A stretch of 38,601 nt of DNA, from contig CAYZXL010000045.1 in NCBI GenBank assembly GCA_964482435.1, forward strand, positions 1 through 38,601, given 5' to 3'. How positions within the stretch are numbered: position 1 is the first letter of the stretch; the number at the start of each line of letters is the position of its first letter. The notes under the pieces were generated by a model. That model was not told the DNA's origin, searched no databases, and worked only from the letters and a program-made list of their open reading frames with translations. The position numbers were made by a program, and so were the translations under genes. Below are positions 24,007 through 32,162 of this stretch, one piece after another. Source of the stretch: CAYZXL01 sp964482435. GTDB lineage: Bacteria; Auribacterota; JABMQX01.

Positions 24007-25682
24007 GGCCGGCGCACACTCAGGAGCGAGCGATCGTGGCCGGCGGGTGTGCGCGGGTCAGACGGTGCGGCGCCCTCGCCCTGCTCCTGGCGGCCATTTC
24101 CGTTTGGAGCGTGTACGCGCGGGCCGACACACACTACGTTGGCGGTCCGTGGCCGGGCGGACCTCCCCCGTACACGTCGCCGGAGACGGCCGCGTACTAT
24201 CCTCACCAGGCCATAGACGCGGCGGACGCGGGGGACGTTGTTGTATTCCTCCCAGGCTGGTACGGTAGCCCCGACAGGCCCATCGAGATGAGGGCCGGAG
24301 TTAGCATCATAGGCAGCGGTCCGGACAACACATTCATCCTCACGGACGTCTTGCTGGCAGCGCGCGTGACCATAAGCGGCTTCAGGGTCGTAAATAGCAC
24401 GATGCTGATGTACGACCTGTCGGCCGCCCCTGCCGCGGATGTTGTGATGACAGACTGTGTATTCGACGGTGCCTGGATAGCATGGTCCCAACCGCAAGGC
24501 TCCCTGTCCCTGCAGCGGTGCCTTTTCCTGGGCAACTGGCGCTCTTCGGCCGTCACGACCTGGAGCGTGGACGTCCTCAGAGTCTCGCAGTGCGCATTCA
24601 TCGGCGGACCCTATAGCGGCGCGGGTGGGATCTCTTTTTCCGAGGGGGAGCGGGGGGAGATATCGCATTGCCGCTTCGACGGCTGCTCCAATGCGCTCGG
24701 TTGCTGGGGCGCGCTGGACCTACGGGTCACGCACTCGACGTTTGTCAACAGCAACCTCGCATTGAACCTTTCGGTGGCGGACGCGTTGGTCGAAAACTGC
24801 ACCTTCTTCGCGAACGAACACGACCTTGGGGTCGCGAACGAGCCCGGCGTCATGGCACGCGTTCGAAACTCCATCCTGTGGGCGTCCAGCAGCGGCCCGG
24901 TGTCCTGGGCCCCCGACGGCGGCCCGCCGCCCGTTGAGATATCGTTTTCGAACGTTCAGGGGGGGTATCCGGGCCGGGGGAACATTGATGCCGACCCCAT
25001 GTTCTTCCTGCCGTCGGCCGATGAGCCAGACCTTCACCTCTGCGCCTTCTCGCCGTGCATTGATGCAGGGGATCCCTTTTCGGACTACAGGAATGAGCCG
25101 GAGCCGAACGGGGCAAGAGTGAACATGGGGGCGTACGGGAACACGTGGGAGGCGACGACAGGCGAGCTTGTGGATACCGACGGCGATAACATTCGAGACG
25201 ATTGGGAGATTGCGAATTTCGGAAGCCTTGCTCGAGACGGGTTCGGTGATGCGGACGCTGACGGGCTGAATGATCGCGAGGAGTACCGGTATTTGAGCGA
25301 CCCTAACGACACCGACAGTGACAAAGATGGGCTTGTTGACGGAGAAGAGGTACACGAATTCGGCACCGATCCGATTGTCGCTGACACCGACAACGACGGC
25401 ACCCCAGACAGAAAAGAGGTGGCTCAAGGGACGAATCCCCTCGACTCATGGGACGCGTTCACGATAGTGAAATTCTGGATTGAGGACAACCAGATTCACG
25501 TTGTTCACCCTGTTCAGCCGCGCTGGATTTACAATCTGGAATCGAGCTTCTGGCCGAACGGTCCGTTCGGAACGCTGTGCGGCGATTGGGAGGGTCGCTA
25601 CGGGGTGCTTACACACTCTTTCATCGAGGACCTCAACCCGCACACTCATTTCTTCCGGGTTCTCGCCCATCCCCGCCCATGA
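24003..25682 (+). CDS. Secreted beta-helix protein with thrombospondin-type-3 calcium repeats
   Basis: The 559-residue product starts at GTG 24003, overlapping the stop of the phosphoesterase gene (GTGA) behind AGGAGGTAGAGGTCCA, so the two are translationally coupled. After a signal peptide (to about residue 41, ARADTHYVGG) come a short beta-helix (residues about 60-310), an anchor-Q-type cap (SNVQGGYPGRGNIDADPMF, SPCIDAGDPFSDY, NMGAYGN) and four calcium motifs (DTDGDNIRDDWE, DADADGLNDREE, DTDSDKDGLVDGEE, DTDNDGTPDRKE). A final beta domain ends HFFRVLAHPRP, a diverged version of the RFYR ending of the minus-strand cluster. Coils lack the regular cysteine. Probably an extracellular partner of the phosphoesterase; the substrate is unknown. 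Confidence 0.85.
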   Translation: MRPAHTQERAIVAGGCARVRRCGALALLLAAISVWSVYARADTHYVGGPWPGGPPPYTSPETAAYYPHQAIDAADAGDVVVFLPGWYGSPDRPIEMRAGVSIIGSGPDNTFILTDVLLAARVTISGFRVVNSTMLMYDLSAAPAADVVMTDCVFDGAWIAWSQPQGSLSLQRCLFLGNWRSSAVTTWSVDVLRVSQCAFIGGPYSGAGGISFSEGERGEISHCRFDGCSNALGCWGALDLRVTHSTFVNSNLALNLSVADALVENCTFFANEHDLGVANEPGVMARVRNSILWASSSGPVSWAPDGGPPPVEISFSNVQGGYPGRGNIDADPMFFLPSADEPDLHLCAFSPCIDAGDPFSDYRNEPEPNGARVNMGAYGNTWEATTGELVDTDGDNIRDDWEIANFGSLARDGFGDADADGLNDREEYRYLSDPNDTDSDKDGLVDGEEVHEFGTDPIVADTDNDGTPDRKEVAQGTNPLDSWDAFTIVKFWIEDNQIHVVHPVQPRWIYNLESSFWPNGPFGTLCGDWEGRYGVLTHSFIEDLNPHTHFFRVLAHPRP

Positions 25683-25746
25683 GGCCTGCCGATAACCTCT
25701 CGGTCAGGGAGTCAGCGGCCGGCCGGCGGGATGGGCGCGAAGCTCC

Positions 25747-26109
25747 ATGGTGTGGGTCGGCGGCACCAAGTACTTATCAAGTTACATTCTGAACTCGCGG
25801 CTTTACACCGATTCCATGGCGACGGTGCAGAGATTTGATATGAACAGGCTCAGGGAGCCGCAGAAGGTTGTGGTTCTCTACGATAGAAACAAGTGGACTT
25901 ATAGCCCTTCGGACGCGGACATGACGGATGAGTGGGGGAACAGCGGGTTCGATGGTTATGGGTCGGGCGGGCTGTGGTATTACCACAGCGGGGGACCGGA
26001 TTTCTCGGGTCCACACGGTGGCGGGTATAGCATTCTCTTTGCGGACTCCCACGTGAGGTGGTTTGGGGAGCTCACAGAAGGGAAATTCACGCGACATGCA
26101 GAACAATGA
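25747..26109 (+). pseudogene. C-terminal fragment of a DUF1559 / H-X9-DG prepilin-type protein
   Basis: The 120-residue frame ends with HGGGYSILFADSHVRWF, the H-X9-DG motif of Planctomycetes/Lentisphaerae prepilin-like proteins, with Ser in place of Gly. The N-terminal methylation segment (GFTLIELLVVIAI type) that defines the family is absent. The frame is open only back to a TAA at 25693-25695, just after the beta-helix gene. I infer a truncated remnant brought in by rearrangement; expression from the ATG at 25747 has no clear ribosome binding site. Confidence 0.6.
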
Positions 26110-26172
26110 GAGGGTGTGCCTGAGGAAGGAGAATTTTCGGCTTGGACAACTGAATATCGAGATAGCAAGTTG

Positions 26173-26206
26173 AACCGGCGAGGGAGATTTCCTTGCCGGT
26201 TTTGCT
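26173..26206. terminator. Terminator between convergent genes
   Basis: AACCGGC (26173-26179) pairs with GCCGGTT (26195-26201), with AGG/CCT pairing inside, followed by TTGCTTT. It lies immediately after the stop of the converging restriction-modification gene and could serve both strands. Confidence 0.65.
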
Positions 26207-26212
26207 TTGGTT

Positions 26213-29200
26213 TCAAGGGGTCCGCGAATCCTTGATGTCGAAGAGGTCGGAGACGAGGGCATCAACTTCCTTTTCCAGCGGAGGGATTTCATCGCGCGTG
26301 CTATCGGCTTTGAGGCGGTGAAGGGCCTCGGAGAGCTGGGCGAGCTTGTTGTGGACGGGATGGCGCGGATCGAATTTCGGAATGCGCACGTGGCTCATGA
26401 CGGAGGGGGCGCCGAAGCCCCTCCCGGCGGACGAGTAGGACCGGATGAAATTGCGCACCGGGGCGGAGTTGACGACGGCGCAGAGGTAACAGGCTTCCGG
26501 CTCGTTGTCGGTCGCAAAAAGGGCAGTCGTGTCGGTTGGAATCACCGTCTTGTAGCCGAAAGGCGTTTCGGCCTGAGAGACGACTGCGGCGACGATGTCG
26601 CTTGCCATGCGCTTCCAGACCACCTTGTATTGCGCGACTGTATGTGGCCCAATGCCGAACATTGCGTAGAATGCGGTTCGCTCTGCGAGTTCGCGGATCG
26701 TTCTTGAGCCGCGAGTGAGGAGCACATCTTTGAATCTCGTCAGATAGGCATAAGTCCGGGGCCACTGGCGTTTCATCTGGCGCTCGGGGTAGGGCTCACG
26801 GGTTTGGGGATTCTGGGACATCAAGATGAAGATGCGCGGTTTTGTGAGCCAGCGTTCGATGTCCGAGCCGCGAACGGCGGGGAACACAAGGTCCGGCTCG
26901 ATTCGTTCCTCCACTTGCTCGACGCTGCGTTTCACTCTCTCGAGGAGGTTGAGGACGATGAGTTCGCCGTTCGAGAGGACCTGCTTCACCTCGAGGCGAA
27001 AGACGCCGTAAGGGTCCGTGCTTGCTCCGCTTCGTGCCTGATATGGGTTTTGTCCGGCGACGGTGGTCAAGGATGTTTGATCCGCGCTAAACGTTTGCCA
27101 GGAGCCGGTGGGGGAGCCAATTGGCTGAGCGAGCAGTGGCCTTCTATGCAGAAACGGGCGTGCTTGTTCGAGGGAGAGAGTGGTTGGGAGTTTGCCGGTA
27201 CCTCTTCTCCTTGTCCAGACCGTATAGGGAACGGGATATTCCGTTTTTGCTCCTTTCTTCAGAACCACAAGGGCGGTCTTATTCGCTGCTCCTTCGAAGG
27301 GCTGGACCGAAACAAAATCGTGAACCTCAGCGACTTTCAGGGGCTCCCCTGCCCCAAGGCGAAATCTGCGGAATCCCTCGCCCGCGCCCTTTGATTTGAA
27401 CGCTTCCTGGGTGATGAGGAATCCGAGCATGCCGCCTTTCTTAAGGTAGGTGTCCGCGGCGGCATAGGTGAAAAGCATTGAGAAATCCTTTTCCCCTCCG
27501 CCGAGGCGGGCGGCGTGCCCTTTCAAAGAAAAAAGCCCGTACTGCTTCCACATGTCGAGCGTCTCGTTTCGGTACTCCTGCGAGAGGTAGCCCCAGCGTA
27601 TCCATGGGGGATTCCCGACGACGAAATCGAATTTCTCGGCGGTCATCGGGGCGAAGGCGTTTTTGAGGAAGCGTGCCCAGATGCCGTTGTCGCCGCTCTT
27701 TTCGAGGTCGAGGACCTGCTGGAAGAAACTTTTGACGATCTCCTCGTGGGGGGGGAAGACCAGCCCTTCTTTCTTTAGTCGCTCGACGGCATCCGAGGGG
27801 CTATAGGACGCTCTAACCATTTCTTCGATGATGGGCGAGGCGGCCCTCATCAGGAAGCCCTTGTCGCGCACCCAGATCCGCGGCACAAAGAAGGTCGCGA
27901 CGGAGGTTTTGACTCCGACAGAGTCTCCTGGCGGTCCCAGGTCCATTTGGCCAGGCGCCTGCCTCCATAGGACCGAATCGGCGTGGTAGATCCGCATCTC
28001 AAACTGGGATAGCCTGCTGGCTATCCCGCCAAGGGCGAAAAGGTAGTTAGTGCGGGCAGCGATGACCGCGAGGGGATTCAGGTCAAACCCCCATACGTTT
28101 GAGACGATTCGTTTGGCGGTCTCCAGGGGAGGCTCGTTGCTAGTTCGTCCGTAGTCCTTTGCCCGCTGAATGGCGAGAACCAAAAATGTGCCCGAGCCGC
28201 AGGCTGGGTCGAGCAGGCGTTTATCCGGGTTGCCGTCGTAGCCGACACGGTCCAGAAGGAACTCCGCAAGCCAATCGGGGGTGTAGTATTCTCCGAGTCC
28301 ATGCCGGACCTCCTGGGGAACGAGATACTGGTACAGCTTCTTGAGGAGGTCCCGGGCTGCTTCTGGGTCGATGCTGGTGGTAGCTGGCTCGAATTCGGAG
28401 AGGGCACGGGCGATTTCGCGAACGGCATCCTCGAGGCGTGGGGAGAAGGCGTCAAGATACCAGCGGAAGAAGTCGCCCTCGAGGAAGTTGGTTATGCCTA
28501 TTGCGGCAAAGATTCCGCCGTCCTCGAGAGCGGCCAACTGTGCTCGGAGCGCGCCTTTTGAGGTGTGTGACAGCTCATGGCACAGCGAGGACCCCAACGG
28601 ACTTTGACCGAGTGTGATAAGTTCTGTGCAGATCAGCTTCATGAGGAGGGCGAAGTAGGTGTGGACGCAGAAGAGGACCTCCTGGAAGGCGGTTTCGGGG
28701 CGGACGTGGTACAGGTGTCGGAAGAGTTTCGGCTCTTTTACTGCCGAGGCGTTGAATTTCTCGCCGTAAACGATGCCGAATAGCCGTTTCCACTCTCGGA
28801 AGAACGTGAGGACCCTTCGGGAGCTCCAGTTTTGAAGCGCGTCTGCGAGGGCGGACACGACCATTGGCGCGATGTTGCTTTCCGGTCCAAAAGTGTCGGC
28901 GAGATGCTCGGCGGTCAGCGGCAGACGGCTGAGTGAGCGCAAGTATGTCACAAATGTGCGGGCGCTTTCTGAATCAAAAGGGTACGGTCCTCGCCGGATG
29001 AACGCTTCCTTGCCAATCGTCTTGTTATTAGCGCCTCCCTTCCTTGCGTGCTGAACGAAGAAAATCGAAGCACCATCGAAGCCAACGCCGGCGAACCCGT
29101 TTAATGCGGCGACGGGATCGGTTCGAGTGGCCTGAGCCTCTGCCATCATGTGGGCAACAAGTTGATCGTGGGCGTGGAGAACGGCCTGCTCGGAAGAAAA

Positions 29201-29470
29201 AGCGTGCGGGCGCTTGTATTCGATTATGACATGGCCGTGGACTGCGTCGGGCCGACCACGGTAGATCGTTTTCGCGCGGCTAACGCGCTCGTACCTGGGC
29301 TTGGGCTCGACACCAATGCTCTTCAGGAGCGGGTCGAGCAACTTTTCCAGTCCGATCTGCAGGTCCTCTTCGGTCCTCGCGGTGGCGACGACCTGTCGCA
29401 CACAATGCACAAGCTTGTCGGCAAGCTGCAAGGCAGAATGCTGGACATCCAGCTCAGGGACTTGGTTCAT
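26213..29470 (-). CDS. Single-chain restriction-modification enzyme (type IIG-like, Eco57I-type methylase)
   Basis: The 1085-residue product (ATG 29470) joins three parts. An N-terminal nuclease-like domain has the PD-(D/E)xK pattern PD75...E84-Y-K86. A helical linker precedes the N6-adenine methyltransferase with motif I DPACGSGTF (about residue 420) and motif IV NPPW (about 618). The C-terminal half (DLVFPAVRGSDIERWL, YKVVWKRMASDIVAAVV, NFIRSYSSAGRGFGAPSVM) is of the TaqI/Eco57I recognition type. Expected to methylate adenine and cleave unmodified DNA at one target using S-adenosylmethionine. Start choice is uncertain: no strong ribosome binding site precedes 29470, and the frame stays open to 29689, almost into recA. 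No separate methylase or specificity gene is near. Confidence 0.85.
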   Translation of the reverse strand: MNQVPELDVQHSALQLADKLVHCVRQVVATARTEEDLQIGLEKLLDPLLKSIGVEPKPRYERVSRAKTIYRGRPDAVHGHVIIEYKRPHAFSSEQAVLHAHDQLVAHMMAEAQATRTDPVAALNGFAGVGFDGASIFFVQHARKGGANNKTIGKEAFIRRGPYPFDSESARTFVTYLRSLSRLPLTAEHLADTFGPESNIAPMVVSALADALQNWSSRRVLTFFREWKRLFGIVYGEKFNASAVKEPKLFRHLYHVRPETAFQEVLFCVHTYFALLMKLICTELITLGQSPLGSSLCHELSHTSKGALRAQLAALEDGGIFAAIGITNFLEGDFFRWYLDAFSPRLEDAVREIARALSEFEPATTSIDPEAARDLLKKLYQYLVPQEVRHGLGEYYTPDWLAEFLLDRVGYDGNPDKRLLDPACGSGTFLVLAIQRAKDYGRTSNEPPLETAKRIVSNVWGFDLNPLAVIAARTNYLFALGGIASRLSQFEMRIYHADSVLWRQAPGQMDLGPPGDSVGVKTSVATFFVPRIWVRDKGFLMRAASPIIEEMVRASYSPSDAVERLKKEGLVFPPHEEIVKSFFQQVLDLEKSGDNGIWARFLKNAFAPMTAEKFDFVVGNPPWIRWGYLSQEYRNETLDMWKQYGLFSLKGHAARLGGGEKDFSMLFTYAAADTYLKKGGMLGFLITQEAFKSKGAGEGFRRFRLGAGEPLKVAEVHDFVSVQPFEGAANKTALVVLKKGAKTEYPVPYTVWTRRRGTGKLPTTLSLEQARPFLHRRPLLAQPIGSPTGSWQTFSADQTSLTTVAGQNPYQARSGASTDPYGVFRLEVKQVLSNGELIVLNLLERVKRSVEQVEERIEPDLVFPAVRGSDIERWLTKPRIFILMSQNPQTREPYPERQMKRQWPRTYAYLTRFKDVLLTRGSRTIRELAERTAFYAMFGIGPHTVAQYKVVWKRMASDIVAAVVSQAETPFGYKTVIPTDTTALFATDNEPEACYLCAVVNSAPVRNFIRSYSSAGRGFGAPSVMSHVRIPKFDPRHPVHNKLAQLSEALHRLKADSTRDEIPPLEKEVDALVSDLFDIKDSRTP

Positions 29471-29626
29471 CTTGGTCAAACGAGGAACGTTTTGCTCGTT
29501 GCGCGCGCCACGGTGGGGACAGGCTCGACGGCACGCTGGTCTGCCCCCGCGGACGTCAGGGAGTCTATAGCGGGCGGCCGGCGAAAGTCGAGCGTTATTT
29601 TTAAGGGGAGGGAATAAAATTTCCGG

Positions 29627-29655
29627 TTGGAGGAAGGCAAAGGGTCTGGTATGAT
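29627..29655 (+). promoter_or_regulatory. Probable recA promoter
   Basis: -35 TTGGAG (29627-29632), 17-bp spacer, extended -10 TGG-TATGAT (29650-29655). The predicted leader is about 40 nt. No clear LexA box is visible; only a CGAAC half-site follows at about 29674. Confidence 0.45.
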
Positions 29656-29702
29656 CCAGTCGAAAAGAAACCATCGAACGATACATCAATCCGGGGGTGA
29701 CT

Positions 29703-30710
29703 ATGACTGAGAAAGGCGATGCGGAGAAGAAGAAGGCTCTTCAATTGGCTGTGGCGCAAATAGAAAAGCAGTTCGGGGCGGGCTCCATCATGCGCTTGGG
29801 GTCTGACGCCGCGAAGGTGAAGGTGTCGGTGATACCAACGGGAGCACTGTCGCTCGACATCGCGCTGGGAGTGGGGGGAATTCCCCGGGGAAGGGTCACG
29901 GAGATTTTCGGCCCGGAAGCCTCCGGGAAATCCACTCTGGCGCAGCACGTGGTAGCCAACGCACAGCGGGCGGGGGGATTGGCGGCGTACATTGACGCGG
30001 AGCACGCCCTCGACCCGGCATACTCGGAGAGAATTGGAGTGAACCTGGACGAGCTTTTGATCTCGCAGCCGGATTGCGGGGAAGACGCCTTGAACATTGC
30101 GGAGATGCTCGTCAGAAGCAACGCGATTGACGTGATTGTTGTGGACTCGGTCGCGGCGCTTGTGCCCCGGGCGGAACTGGAGGGTGAGATAGGAGACCAG
30201 CACGTTGGGCTACAGGCTCGGCTGATGTCGCAGGCTTTGCGGAAGCTCGCTTCTGCGGTTGCGAAATCGAACACTTGCGTGATTTTTGTGAACCAGATAA
30301 GGGAGAAGATCGGGGTGATGTTCGGTAACCCGGAAACGACCCCCGGCGGGAGGGCGTTGAAGTTCTATGCGAGCGTTCGGATTGATTTGCGAAGGACGGA
30401 ATCCATCAAGTCGCCGAACGGGGAAGTGATTGGGAACCGGACGCAGGCCAAGGTGGTGAAGAACAAGGTGGCGCCGCCGTTCAGGAAGGCGGAGTTCGAC
30501 CTCATGTTCGCCGAGGGGATTTCGATGGCAGGCTCGATTCTCGACCTGGCGATAGAGTACGGAATTGTGGATAAAAAGGGAGCATGGTTCACGTTCGGGG
30601 ACGAGCGCGTCGCACAGGGGCGAGAAAGCGCGAAAGAGGAACTCAAGAAAAACCAGAAGTTGTTGAATGAGATTGTGGCGAGGATCAAGGAAAAGGTGAA
30701 GTTAGCGTGA
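29703..30710 (+). CDS. recA: Recombinase RecA
   Basis: The 335-residue product is a normal-length RecA: KALQLAVAQIEKQFGAGSIMRLG at the N-terminus, Walker A GPEASGKST, Walker B VIVVDSVAALVP, the DNA-binding loops, the signature NQIREKIGVMFGNPETTPGG and the C-terminal domain. It catalyses ATP-dependent strand exchange in recombination and repair and activates the SOS response. The ATG at 29703 follows GGGGGTGACT; a GTG at 29697 would add two residues. The protease gene starts 11 bp after its stop, so the two are co-transcribed. The gene is divergent from the restriction-modification gene with a 232-bp shared upstream region. Confidence 0.98.
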   Translation: MTEKGDAEKKKALQLAVAQIEKQFGAGSIMRLGSDAAKVKVSVIPTGALSLDIALGVGGIPRGRVTEIFGPEASGKSTLAQHVVANAQRAGGLAAYIDAEHALDPAYSERIGVNLDELLISQPDCGEDALNIAEMLVRSNAIDVIVVDSVAALVPRAELEGEIGDQHVGLQARLMSQALRKLASAVAKSNTCVIFVNQIREKIGVMFGNPETTPGGRALKFYASVRIDLRRTESIKSPNGEVIGNRTQAKVVKNKVAPPFRKAEFDLMFAEGISMAGSILDLAIEYGIVDKKGAWFTFGDERVAQGRESAKEELKKNQKLLNEIVARIKEKVKLA

Positions 30711-30721
30711 GGAGAAGTTTG

Positions 30722-31954
30722 ATGAACAAGAAAGTTGGCGGAACGACGATTCTTATAGCAGCGTTGTGCGGTTTGCTGTCTTTCGGCGTGAGTTTTCTGC
30801 TGCGCACGAAAGCGATGGGGGAGGCGGAGAGCGAGTGGATAAAAGAGGCTCTCGCGGTGGAAAAGGCTTTTGTGCAGGTCGCAGAGACGACGGCGAATGC
30901 AGTTGTGACCATCAGCTCGGAAGGAAGGGTGCCGGTGGACGACACCTTTAGCCTATTCTATTACCGCGGTCCAAGTTGGGCGGAAGTTCGCGGGCTTGGC
31001 TCGGGGGTGATTTTCGACAAGAAGGGATACGTGTTGACGAATGACCACGTCATAGAGGTCGCTGTCCGCAAGCTCACCGGCAGCGACGAGGGAAAGCAAG
31101 TGGAAGTGACGGTGGGGAAACGCGCCTCGAAAATCAAGGTGACGCTGCCGGATGGGAGGAGTTTCGACGCGAAGATTCAGGGACGCGACAGGATGCTGGA
31201 TGTCGCAGTGCTGAAGATGGAGGGCGTCGAAGGACAGGATTTGCCGGTAGCGGTGCTTGGGGACTCGTCAAAGGTGAGGGCAGGGCAGTTTGTCATGGCA
31301 ATTGGAAATCCGTACGGCAGCTATCAATACCTGGATAGCCCGCGGCCGACTGTCACGGATGGAATAATTAGCGCTTTAGACAGGACTTTCCCGACGGACG
31401 ATAACCGGCGGTCCTACGGGGGGTTAATTCAGACGAGCGCGGCGATCAATCGGGGGAACAGCGGCGGGCCACTGGTGAACCTCCGAGGGGAGGTCATCGG
31501 GATAAACGCGGCGATATTTAGCACCTCACAAGGGTCGGAGGGAATCGGTTTTGCCATTCCGATCGATCGCGCCAAAGCGAGGCTGAAAGAGTTGATCGCC
31601 GGAGAGAAAATCCGCTACGGATATTTGGGGATAACGCCGGTGGATATTGACCCGGTGAAAGTGGAGAGGCTGGCGAGGCAAGGAACGACTATTCCTCGGG
31701 GGGTATTCGTTTACGGTGTGGAGCGTGGGCACCCTGCGGAAAAGGCGGGGCTGCGCGAAGAGGACATCATAGTGAAGCTCGGAGACAAGGCGATAGTCAA
31801 TCGGGCGCAGTTGATTGACATTTTAGCGAATACGCCGGAGGGGACGGAGATGCCTATCACCGTTGTGCGGGATGGTAAGACCATTGTGAAGAAGGTGACG
31901 ATTGGGGGATGGACTCCACCCTATTTCACCTGGGACGGGGAACTCGAAAGCTGA
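30722..31954 (+). CDS. DegP/HtrA-type serine protease
   Basis: The 410-residue product has an N-terminal membrane segment (TTILIAALCGLLSFGVSFLL), a trypsin-like domain with catalytic H109 (TNDHV), D160 (RDRMLDVAVL) and S247 (NRGNSGGPL), and one C-terminal PDZ domain (GVFVYGVERGHPAEKAGLREEDIIVKLGD). This is the DegS/HtrA layout for envelope protein quality control. An insertion between His and Asp (VRKLTGSDEGKQVEVTVGKR) lengthens that loop. ATG 30722 has AGGAG 9 bp in front. Encoded right after recA and followed by a terminator, giving a two-gene stress operon. It could act on the anti-sigma factor of this window, but nothing in the sequence shows it. Confidence 0.93.
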   Translation: MNKKVGGTTILIAALCGLLSFGVSFLLRTKAMGEAESEWIKEALAVEKAFVQVAETTANAVVTISSEGRVPVDDTFSLFYYRGPSWAEVRGLGSGVIFDKKGYVLTNDHVIEVAVRKLTGSDEGKQVEVTVGKRASKIKVTLPDGRSFDAKIQGRDRMLDVAVLKMEGVEGQDLPVAVLGDSSKVRAGQFVMAIGNPYGSYQYLDSPRPTVTDGIISALDRTFPTDDNRRSYGGLIQTSAAINRGNSGGPLVNLRGEVIGINAAIFSTSQGSEGIGFAIPIDRAKARLKELIAGEKIRYGYLGITPVDIDPVKVERLARQGTTIPRGVFVYGVERGHPAEKAGLREEDIIVKLGDKAIVNRAQLIDILANTPEGTEMPITVVRDGKTIVKKVTIGGWTPPYFTWDGELES

Positions 31955-32014
31955 TGGGCGGACGACGTTCTGGAATCTGTCCGGCTCTGGTGCCGGAGGA
32001 GGAAGCGAAAAGCG

Positions 32015-32047
32015 GGTCTGGGAGAAATTTCCCAGACCTTTTGTTTT
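32015..32047 (+). terminator. Rho-independent terminator of the recA-protease operon
   Basis: GGTCTGGGA (32015-32023) pairs with TCCCAGACC (32030-32038) around a GAAATT loop, followed by TTTTGTTTT. Confidence 0.88.
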
Positions 32048-32162
32048 GCGACGAGAAATGGAGCCGGAGAGGCGGTTCGCGGCGGGCACAAGGTATCAAG
32101 AAAAGCCCCGGCGGCGCACCATCTTCCCGGAGTGGTTGACCAAGGAAAGGAAGGGGTTCGGG

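Noticed and set aside
29660..29702. LexA box upstream of recA
   Set aside because: Only one CGAAC half-site is seen, with no matching GTTCG at the required spacing.
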